This document shows, one piece after another, positions 28,046 to 35,221 of a DNA stretch of 64,000 nucleotides. The stretch lies in contig NZ_JACTOJ010000008.1 of assembly GCF_032335695.1 (NCBI RefSeq), forward strand, positions 62,001 to 126,000. Direction: 5' to 3'. How positions within the stretch are numbered: position 1 is the stretch's first letter; each line of letters starts with the position of its first letter. The notes under the pieces were generated by a model that saw only the letters and a list, made by a program, of their open reading frames with translations, was not told the origin of the DNA and did not search any database. Origin of the DNA: JACTOJ01 sp032335695. GTDB taxonomy: Bacteria > Bacillota > Clostridia > Clostridiales > Clostridiaceae. Position numbers and translations under genes: made by a program.

Positions 28046-29050
28046 CTACTCCTCAAAATTTCCTTCAATCACTTCATCTAAAAGCTTTGAATCTGCTTCA
28101 ATAATTGGGTTGTTTTTTATTTTTCCAAAATATTCACTACTCTCTGATTTAACTCCATTATTTGTTTTATAAAGATTATGGTATAAAACCTTATCTACTT
28201 CTGTTCGCTTTATCTCAAAGTATTTTGCAAGATTATAACTATGGGTAGCAATAAATACTTGAACACCATTTTTTTGAAGTTCTAAGATTATTTCAACTAA
28301 AATAGGCATTAGTTCTGGATTAATATTTGCCTCAGGTTCATCCCAAAATAATACTGTATCTTTTTCAATTAGTCCATTTCGCAAAAGCTTCCATAAAAGA
28401 CCAAATTTACGCAAACCTTCTGCTTCTATTGAAAATTCTATCTTCATTCCATCATCTTTTATTACATAAAATGTATCATTTTCATATATTACTTTACCTT
28501 CTATTATTTTTGATATTATTCCTAATAAGCTATCGTTAAAATTTGAAATTTCTCTTATTTCTGGTAATTCAGCATTTGTAAGAATATCAACATATGTTTT
28601 ATCAAAAGGCATATTATATTTATTATACATAGCTAAAAATCCTTTTGAATGAGATAACATTTCTTTTGCAGGTATGAAAATATCCTTTACTTTAAAATCT
28701 GTTTTACAATAACTTGCTCCATCTGCTGCTATTTTCATTCCTTCATGTTTTATTATGACATAAGAAGTATAGCTATTTTCAGAAAAATAAGCAGTTACAC
28801 GAGTTTCCTTTTGTATATCATTTTTATCTCTTACCAAGTTCATAGAGTTCACCTTAAAATAAGGCTGAGATATATCAAAAACATCATCTCCCTCATAATT
28901 TGTACTTTCACATATCCCATATAAACTTTTAAGCAAATGTGTTTTTCCCGTTCCATTCTTACCAATAAGTATATTTATTCCATTTGTAAACTCTAACTCT
29001 AAATTCTCAAATACTGTGAAGTTTTGAACATGAACTTTCTTAATATTCAT
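28046..29050 (-). CDS. ABC-type AAA ATPase (AAA_15/AAA_21-like)
   Basis: A 334-residue ATPase of the SMC/ABC-like group often seen in defence islands. Walker A is GKNGTGKT (30-37). The C-terminal half has Walker B 'VLFWDEPEANI' about 235 and the H-loop 'FIATHSYNLA'. The middle lacks a long coiled coil. The start at 29050 has AAGGTGATG. It lies after hsdS and before the small nuclease gene. ATPase plus nuclease pairs inserted in type I RM loci have been seen before (the Rlo genes), so this is likely an abortive-infection type module (inference). Confidence 0.75.
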   Translation of the reverse strand: MNIKKVHVQNFTVFENLELEFTNGINILIGKNGTGKTHLLKSLYGICESTNYEGDDVFDISQPYFKVNSMNLVRDKNDIQKETRVTAYFSENSYTSYVIIKHEGMKIAADGASYCKTDFKVKDIFIPAKEMLSHSKGFLAMYNKYNMPFDKTYVDILTNAELPEIREISNFNDSLLGIISKIIEGKVIYENDTFYVIKDDGMKIEFSIEAEGLRKFGLLWKLLRNGLIEKDTVLFWDEPEANINPELMPILVEIILELQKNGVQVFIATHSYNLAKYFEIKRTEVDKVLYHNLYKTNNGVKSESSEYFGKIKNNPIIEADSKLLDEVIEGNFEE

Positions 29051-29075
29051 TTTTTCATCACCTTTCATACATAAA

Positions 29076-30407
29076 TTATATTTCTATTTTACCAGTAACA
29101 ACCTCAAAGATAAGGCTCTTTTTATACTCATTTAGTTTTTCTATTAATCCTTGCTTAATTGATATTGCTTTATCAATATCTTCACATTTTTTATCAAGAT
29201 AATCTGCTATTTCCTTTTGCTCTTCTAATGGTGGTAATGGAATTAGCAATGAAGAAAAATCATCATTTACTATTCCGTATCTTGTAATCCCCTTTGCCCT
29301 AAAATCAAACCACTTTCTAACATAATTACAACCAAATAAATATTTTTCATATTGTAAATACATATTATTATTGGGTCTGAATCTCATTAAATGATATCCA
29401 AATAATATATTTTCCAACTCTCCTCCCACTACCGTTGAGTGTCCTATATCCTCTGGTGTTTCCGAAGAATTAGTAAAAAGAACATCTCCTATTTTCAACT
29501 TACAAGTTTCAGCTTTTGTATCCTTTTCAGATATCACTAAATATTCATCACCATCTCCTATTTCAGATAAACTATTTCTATAAACATCAACATAGTGAAT
29601 TGATTTATATAAAGGTTCACCTTCAACTATTTTTTTATCTACTCCACTTGAATTTAATTCTCCAAGGAACTTTAATTTTATAACTTGCCAATGTTGTGGT
29701 ATTTTACTTATCCAATTAATACTACTATCTTTCATTGAAATATTATTATTAAGTCCACTCGTAACATTCTCATTAATAACTGATACTTTATATTGTTTCA
29801 AAGCCTCAATTTGTTTTAGTTGTAACCATATTGCTTTATCAATATTATTACATTTCCCCTCCAAAAAACTTGCTATTTTTTGTTGTTCTTCTATATTATG
29901 TGGTAGTGTAAATACTAGGTTTCCTATATCATCAAAGTTAAGTCCTTCTCTAGAACTACCGTTCTGAACAGAATAAATTTGATTGAAAATAAAACTTGAT
30001 TGCATTATCTTTTCAAACAATATTGGTAAAATCTTTTCTTGAATAGGTCTTAATATACATACATGTTGATTTACATTTGCACCTTGAAAATTCTTAGTCA
30101 CCATACATGTTCTACCAATAGAAGCTCCCGTTATATTTAATAAAACATCATATGGTTTAACTTTTGTAGAAGCCATCTCTTCATTGGTTTTTTCATCTAT
30201 ATATACGACATCATCTAAATGTAATCCATCATTATAAACATTTTGACTTCTTAAAAACATAACTCCAGTTTGGGCATACACTTCTGATCCACCTTTGGGA
30301 GTTTTTCCACTTCCAATTTGAGAAGTTAAATATTTTACTTTAACAACTTCCCAATCACTCGGTATTTCTCCTATCCAGTCTATTCCACTTTCTTTCATCT
30401 TTCTCAT
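29076..30407 (-). CDS. hsdS: Type I restriction specificity subunit S
   Basis: A 443-residue HsdS with two target-recognition domains. Each begins with the same type of motif: 'WIGEIPSDWEVVKVKYL' (residue about 10) and 'WISKIPQHWQVIKLKFL' (about 235), and each ends in a conserved helix with 'LPHNIEEQQKIASFL' or 'LPPLEEQKEIADYL'. It sets the two half-sites of the recognition sequence. It overlaps hsdM by four bases (ATGA). The target sequence cannot be read from the protein. Confidence 0.93.
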   Translation of the reverse strand: MRKMKESGIDWIGEIPSDWEVVKVKYLTSQIGSGKTPKGGSEVYAQTGVMFLRSQNVYNDGLHLDDVVYIDEKTNEEMASTKVKPYDVLLNITGASIGRTCMVTKNFQGANVNQHVCILRPIQEKILPILFEKIMQSSFIFNQIYSVQNGSSREGLNFDDIGNLVFTLPHNIEEQQKIASFLEGKCNNIDKAIWLQLKQIEALKQYKVSVINENVTSGLNNNISMKDSSINWISKIPQHWQVIKLKFLGELNSSGVDKKIVEGEPLYKSIHYVDVYRNSLSEIGDGDEYLVISEKDTKAETCKLKIGDVLFTNSSETPEDIGHSTVVGGELENILFGYHLMRFRPNNNMYLQYEKYLFGCNYVRKWFDFRAKGITRYGIVNDDFSSLLIPLPPLEEQKEIADYLDKKCEDIDKAISIKQGLIEKLNEYKKSLIFEVVTGKIEI

Positions 30408-32134
30408 ATTTCAAACAGCCCCCCTAAGATTGACTGAAGTTCAGTTTCCATATCCATTATTTCAGTCATAACCTCATCTGATTGTCTTGGTACTGTATAC
30501 TGATAGAAATATCTTGTGAAAGGTATCTCATAACCTATCTTTGTTTTATTTTCATCTATCCAAGAATCTTTTGCATAAGGCTTTACTTCTCTTTCAAAAT
30601 ATTCTTGTATATCTTCTTTAAGTGGAATACTTTCTGTATCTCTTAGCTTTGCATCTGGTTTTGGATTACCCTTTTTATCCGTAACTATGTTTCCCTCTTC
30701 ATCAATTAATGGTCTTTCAACCACAATTTTATAATATCCAAACTCATTATTATTAAATATTTTTGAAATTTCATTTTTTCTAAAATCACCAAAAATACGA
30801 GTAATCTCTTCAATAGCTTCATCAGGAATCTCTTGACGTTTCTCTCCTAAAGACTTTCTCATTTTTTCATACATGCTAACTGCATTAATAAGCTGTATCT
30901 TGCCCTTACGATATGGCCTTTTCTTATTAGATAACACCCAAATATACGTTGCTATTCCTGTGTTATAGAATAAATTTGTAGGTAAAGCTATAATAGCCTC
31001 TAGCCAATCATTTTCTATAATCCATTTTCTAATATTACTTTCACCGCTTCCTGCATCTCCTGTGAATAGTGGTGAACCATTTAATACTATTGCTATTCTT
31101 GAACCTTCTGGTTTCATCTTTGAAAGTAATGTTTGTAAAAACAATAATGCTCCATCCGAAACTCTTGGAAGTCCTGCTCCAAATCTTCCTTCAAACCCAA
31201 GTTTCTCATATTCTTTCGTTACTTCCTTTTGTTGCTTTTTCCATTCAACCCCAAAAGGTGGATTTGAAAGCATATAATCAAACTTAACATTAACATACAT
31301 ATCATTTTTAAGAGTATCACCATGCTTTATATTATTAGCATTAGCTCCTTTAATCAGCATATCTGAACCACAAACAGCATAGGTTTCTCCATTTAGCTCC
31401 TGACCAAAAGGAATAAGTTTTGCTTCACTATTTAGTTCTTTTAAGTATTCATCTGCTGCTGTGAGCATTCCACCAGTACCGCAGGCTGGATCATAAATTG
31501 TCCTTGGTGTATCTGAACCTGTCAAAATTTCAGTATCCTCAATAAATAATAGATTTACCATTAATCTTATTACTTCTCTTGGAGTATAATGTTCTCCAGC
31601 AGTTTCATTAGAAATTTCTGAAAACTTACGTACTAATTCTTCAAAAATATATCCCATCTCTATATTTGACACTTTATCTGGATGCAAGTCTGCTTCTGGT
31701 TTTACAAATTCACTTAAAACTATATAAAGCAAGTCACTACTCGCAAGCTTTGCAATTTGAGCATCCAATTCAAATTTCTCAATGATTTCATAAGCATTTT
31801 TTGAAAATCCATTAATATAATCTTTCAAATTAGCTTCAATGTTATCTGCATCATCAAGTAATGTCTTAAAAGTATACTTACTTGTATTGTAAAAGTTATA
31901 CCCACTCTCATCTCTTAAAAATGGATCTAATACTTCTTCATCCATAATTGACTTTAACTCATTATATTTTGCTAATACCTTTTGCTTTGTATCTTCAAGT
32001 ACACAATCAAGTCTACGGAGTACTGTTAATGGTAAAATGACTTTTCCGTATTCTGACTGTTTGAAATCTCCTCTTAGCTTATCTGCTACTGACCATATCA
32101 GATTAGCTTTTTCATTTATGTTTATATTACTCAT
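30404..32134 (-). CDS. hsdM: Type I restriction methylase subunit M
   Basis: A 576-residue N6-adenine DNA methyltransferase. An N-terminal helical domain is followed by the AdoMet site 'YDPACGTGGML' (about 215-225) and the catalytic NPPFG (about 288-292). It forms the modification enzyme with HsdS and the nuclease with HsdR. Start chosen at ATG 32134 with GAGGAGC 6 nt upstream rather than an upstream TTG. Preceded by a 60-residue HTH gene in the same direction. Confidence 0.95.
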   Translation of the reverse strand: MSNININEKANLIWSVADKLRGDFKQSEYGKVILPLTVLRRLDCVLEDTKQKVLAKYNELKSIMDEEVLDPFLRDESGYNFYNTSKYTFKTLLDDADNIEANLKDYINGFSKNAYEIIEKFELDAQIAKLASSDLLYIVLSEFVKPEADLHPDKVSNIEMGYIFEELVRKFSEISNETAGEHYTPREVIRLMVNLLFIEDTEILTGSDTPRTIYDPACGTGGMLTAADEYLKELNSEAKLIPFGQELNGETYAVCGSDMLIKGANANNIKHGDTLKNDMYVNVKFDYMLSNPPFGVEWKKQQKEVTKEYEKLGFEGRFGAGLPRVSDGALLFLQTLLSKMKPEGSRIAIVLNGSPLFTGDAGSGESNIRKWIIENDWLEAIIALPTNLFYNTGIATYIWVLSNKKRPYRKGKIQLINAVSMYEKMRKSLGEKRQEIPDEAIEEITRIFGDFRKNEISKIFNNNEFGYYKIVVERPLIDEEGNIVTDKKGNPKPDAKLRDTESIPLKEDIQEYFEREVKPYAKDSWIDENKTKIGYEIPFTRYFYQYTVPRQSDEVMTEIMDMETELQSILGGLFEI

Positions 32135-32202
32135 AGTAACGCTCCTCAAAAATCAATAATTGATTATATTTTATTATTCACTGCTCTAATTTATATATAA
32201 TA

Positions 32203-32385
32203 TCATTCCAAAGATGTATTATCCTTTTTCCTTGCATCAGAAGGCTTTTCAGCATCTTTAGGAATTGCCCAAGAGTTTCCTAATTTAAAAACTCCCTTAA
32301 TTCTACCTTCTCCACATAAAACTTGAACACGCCTTTCGGATATTCCCCATTTTTCTGCTGCTTGCTTTACTGAAATATAATCCAT
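32203..32385 (-). CDS. Small helix-turn-helix DNA-binding protein
   Basis: A 60-residue protein with a MerR/excisionase-like HTH: 'SVKQAAEKWGISERRVQVLC', then 'GRIKGVFKLGNSWAIPKDA'. It is of the type found just upstream of hsdM in several clostridial elements. ATG has GGAGG 7 nt upstream. Its own promoter is overlapped by an 18-bp palindrome, so it may regulate itself and the restriction operon (inference). Confidence 0.8.
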   Translation of the reverse strand: MDYISVKQAAEKWGISERRVQVLCGEGRIKGVFKLGNSWAIPKDAEKPSDARKKDNTSLE

Positions 32386-32454
32386 AGTAAATCCTCCGAC
32401 ACTTTTAAATTTACTCTACAAGATTTATAACTTAATCATAAACTCATCACTTAT

Positions 32455-32483
32455 ATTATATTCGTACTTACGAATAATTACAA
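32455..32483 (-). promoter_or_regulatory. Promoter of the HTH-hsdMS run
   Basis: Minus strand: -35 TTGTAA (32483 to 32478), 17-nt spacer, -10 TATAAT (32460 to 32455). It would drive the small HTH gene and hsdM, and possibly much of the downstream island. Confidence 0.75.
32459..32476. promoter_or_regulatory. 18-bp palindromic operator inside the promoter
   Basis: TATTCGTA-CT-TACGAATA, 8-bp arms with a 2-nt centre, exactly fills the spacer between -35 and -10 and touches the -10 box. A protein bound here would block RNA polymerase. The small HTH protein encoded 75 bp downstream is the first candidate. Confidence 0.7.
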
Positions 32484-32563
32484 TAACACTATATATAAGC
32501 TATATTATATATAAAATATATTACTTATCTTTCAATAACCCTATATCTCTTAGACTATATAGT

Positions 32564-33181
32564 TCATGGAGGATACAAATTGTCGCCCTCCCCATGACAT
32601 TGCATATTATCTATCAGATTTTTACAACTCACATTTTTAATAGCTCTATCCAATTTCATAAAAATAGAGTGACATTCTATCGGTATTGCAGAAATGTCAC
32701 CCTTATAATTTAATCCTGGTATATCATTAATTACTTTATTTTTTTCCTCTAACAATTTATCATTAATAGTTTCACTTATGCTATCATCACTTGTTTTATA
32801 ATCAAAAAAACTTACTGTTTCTATTTCTTCGCAATTATCTGATTTTTGCTTTTCTTCAGTCTTTACTTCTTCTTCCTTAAACTCTTTTTCACACTTATCC
32901 TCATTATTTTGAGAAGGGTACGCCAATGTATAAAGATTTGAAGTCTGTCCTCCTTTTTCTCTGAATCGGCTGTCTTTCTTTACAAAACCTGCTTCTAAAA
33001 GAATTACCATTGTTCTTTGAATTGTTCTTGTAGATACTCCACAATCACTAGCTATAGTTTTAATAGAAGGAAAACAAGTTCCTTCTCCATTAGCTCTGTT
33101 GATAAGATAAAACATCACCTGCTTTGCTCTACTTGGTAAATTTGATTTATATACTTGCTCTAGTAATTCATGCTTTTTCAT
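32564..33181 (-). CDS. Helix-turn-helix replication/regulatory protein
   Basis: A 205-residue protein. Residues 1-90 are a winged HTH of the type HTH_36, seen in phage and plasmid replication proteins: 'RAKQVMFYLINRANGEGTCF', 'SIKTIASDCGVSTRTIQRTM'. The rest is acidic and poorly ordered. It ends the conjugative element's backbone run before the defence island. GGAGG precedes the ATG by 8 nt. Role as regulator or accessory replication protein is inference. Confidence 0.65.
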   Translation of the reverse strand: MKKHELLEQVYKSNLPSRAKQVMFYLINRANGEGTCFPSIKTIASDCGVSTRTIQRTMVILLEAGFVKKDSRFREKGGQTSNLYTLAYPSQNNEDKCEKEFKEEEVKTEEKQKSDNCEEIETVSFFDYKTSDDSISETINDKLLEEKNKVINDIPGLNYKGDISAIPIECHSIFMKLDRAIKNVSCKNLIDNMQCHGEGDNLYPP

Positions 33182-33202
33182 TGAAAAACAGCCTCCTCTT
33201 TC

Positions 33203-34213
33203 TTAAATTTCAATAATATAATCCTTCAGTATGTCTTTAAATATCTTTTCGTTTACTTTTCCATCAAATAAATTTGGTGAATAGTCTGTAAAATAAGCCT
33301 TAATATTTTCATTTTCTATTAGCTTTTTCAAATTTGTTCTTCCTATTTCTGGACAAAAGTTTAATATAGTGCTTATATTTATTTTTGATATAGGTTCTAA
33401 AGCTTTTTTATATTCTACTATTTCATAAGGCTTGCTTCCACCACATAGTATCCTAACATTACAAGCCTTATAAATAGGTAAAGCATTACCATTTAAAACA
33501 CCTATATCAAAAACATTAAAATTATACTCATTAGGAAATTGCTTAACTGGATAATATTCTACTCCTCTATATTTAAAACTCTCTCCACCATCTTTTATGA
33601 ACTCATAGAAGTCTGTAATATCTTTTAAATGATTATTATCATTAGCTTCTGTATAGCTAACTTTAGCTCCTAATCCATATAAACAATTGGTTAAATTAAA
33701 AGCAGTTGTAGTTGTACCACATCTTCTTGATACACCTGCAACTGCTATTTTAATATCCTTTTGCTTAAATATATATTGTGAAACATTACCTGAAAGTTTG
33801 TTATTGTCCCTTGTAAAATAATCTTCATATGCCATTCCTTCTTCGCTTACACATTTTAAAATTTCCTCTTTAATTTCTGCTACAGTATTAGCTGTGATAA
33901 TGTTATAAATCTTCTCATTAACTAAACTCTTTATTAAATCTTCTTCTTTGTTTTTTCCTTCATCAAATATAATAATTCTGGAATCATACATAACTTTAAA
34001 AGCTTTTAAAGCTTCAATTATTTCTTGTTCTGTATCTTTTATAGCTTTTACATCAATGGCTACATATCTATAATGACTTAAATTTCTCATATCATGGATA
34101 ACAAACTTATTTAAAAAAAATTCTCCTGATAGTTTTTTTATAATAATCCCTTTTTCTTTCGTAAGAAAATCAAATATTCCTATATTTTGATTACTTGATA
34201 TATACAAAAGCAC
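33203..34213 (-). CDS. ParA/TadZ-like ATPase with atypical P-loop
   Basis: A 336-residue protein. A receiver-like N-terminal half of about 140 residues precedes a MinD/ParA-type ATPase domain with a deviant Walker A, 'GVSRRCGTTTTAFNL', in which the first P-loop Lys is replaced by Arg and the usual GK is CG. Such atypical P-loops are a feature of TadZ/CpaE proteins. Start taken at GTG 34213 with AGAGGTG upstream; GTG 34222 is possible. It is distinct from the CpaE-like gene at 46973-47776 and may place the transfer or pilus machine in the cell (inference). Confidence 0.6.
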   Translation of the reverse strand: MLLYISSNQNIGIFDFLTKEKGIIIKKLSGEFFLNKFVIHDMRNLSHYRYVAIDVKAIKDTEQEIIEALKAFKVMYDSRIIIFDEGKNKEEDLIKSLVNEKIYNIITANTVAEIKEEILKCVSEEGMAYEDYFTRDNNKLSGNVSQYIFKQKDIKIAVAGVSRRCGTTTTAFNLTNCLYGLGAKVSYTEANDNNHLKDITDFYEFIKDGGESFKYRGVEYYPVKQFPNEYNFNVFDIGVLNGNALPIYKACNVRILCGGSKPYEIVEYKKALEPISKINISTILNFCPEIGRTNLKKLIENENIKAYFTDYSPNLFDGKVNEKIFKDILKDYIIEI

Positions 34214-34355
34214 TACTATCACCTCTTGCTACAATTTTAAAATCTGATGGTATTTCAATTGGTTTCTTTTCTGGTTTGAAAGTAAACAGTAATATAATTC
34301 CTACCACAACAATTATGATATAGATAAACAGTTCTATTAATGATTTCTTTTTCAT
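34191..34355 (-). CDS. 54-aa membrane microprotein
   Basis: A 54-codon ORF from ATG 34355 to TAA 34191, with GGAG about 8 nt before the start. Product: a short basic N-terminus, one strong membrane helix (about residues 8-26, 'FIYIIIVVVGIILLFTF') and a short tail 'IEIPSDFKIVARG'. Its 3' end overlaps the start of the ParA/TadZ-like gene, so the two are probably coupled. Too short to assign a family. Confidence 0.55.
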   Translation of the reverse strand: MKKKSLIELFIYIIIVVVGIILLFTFKPEKKPIEIPSDFKIVARGDSSAFVYIK

Positions 34356-34375
34356 TCATTTTGCTCCTTCACTAA

Positions 34376-35206
34376 TTATTTTTCTATTATCCAGAATGGT
34401 CCCCCCGCACCCGCTCCTTGTCTTGCTTCATTTAAAACAATTGATAAGTCCCATTCTTTTTCACTTCTATTTCTACTTACAGGGTCTGCAACAAGGATTT
34501 TTCTATTTGCTGTTACTCCTCTAAGAACTATAAAATGCCCTGAACTTGTAAAATGTCCTTTAGCCATAATTACTATAACTAACTTTCCACTTGAAAGTGC
34601 ATTTACTAATTTTTGTGGTTCATCTACTGTACAACCTTCTACTTTTAATCCAAAATGCTTTGCACCTTCTGGAATTAAAGTATGATAAGAACCTGCACCT
34701 TCACAACAATATCCATTATCATAAGACCACTGGCTCATTTGAACTGGATCGACTTTTCTATTCGTTAAGCTTGAAACTACCATTGATAATGCTGTTGGTC
34801 CACAACCACTATTTCCTATTGTGCCTGTTTTACCATAAGACTTGTCTTTCCATCTTGAATCAGCTTGATTATAGTAAACTACTTCTGTAGCTCCATCTTT
34901 AAAAGATATACCTGAAAACTCTAGTCCACTACTTTCTAAATAGCTTTTATCATTTGGATTTATTAACTGTTCATAGCTATATTGATTTACAATACTTTCG
35001 ACTTTCGTTAACTCAGCACCTTTGAAATGGAACTTTATAGCTTCAAAAGGATTGGTAAGTATATATACCATAAAAGTCATAATTAAAAGCACCGTTATTA
35101 ACGGTGCCATCACAATAAGTATTGTTTTATGCCTTGCTTCTTCATCTTTTACAGCTTGTATTGCTATTTTAGCTAACGTAGCTGCTGTCTTTGGATCTAT
35201 TACCAT
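34376..35206 (-). CDS. Membrane-anchored C39-like cysteine peptidase
   Basis: A 276-residue protein. An N-terminal soluble segment is followed by a membrane helix (about 30-52). The C-terminal half is a papain-like C39_2 peptidase: catalytic Cys in 'NSGCGPTALSM', His in 'SSGHFIVLRG', Asp in 'LVADPVS'. The protein is probably outside the membrane. It lies next to VirB4, where Gram-positive conjugation systems usually carry a cell-wall hydrolase; here a peptidase takes that place. Substrate (wall peptide or a secreted protein) not known. Start taken at 35206, after GAGGTG. Confidence 0.7.
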   Translation of the reverse strand: MVIDPKTAATLAKIAIQAVKDEEARHKTILIVMAPLITVLLIMTFMVYILTNPFEAIKFHFKGAELTKVESIVNQYSYEQLINPNDKSYLESSGLEFSGISFKDGATEVVYYNQADSRWKDKSYGKTGTIGNSGCGPTALSMVVSSLTNRKVDPVQMSQWSYDNGYCCEGAGSYHTLIPEGAKHFGLKVEGCTVDEPQKLVNALSSGKLVIVIMAKGHFTSSGHFIVLRGVTANRKILVADPVSRNRSEKEWDLSIVLNEARQGAGAGGPFWIIEK

Positions 35207-35221
35207 CAAATCACCTCGCTT

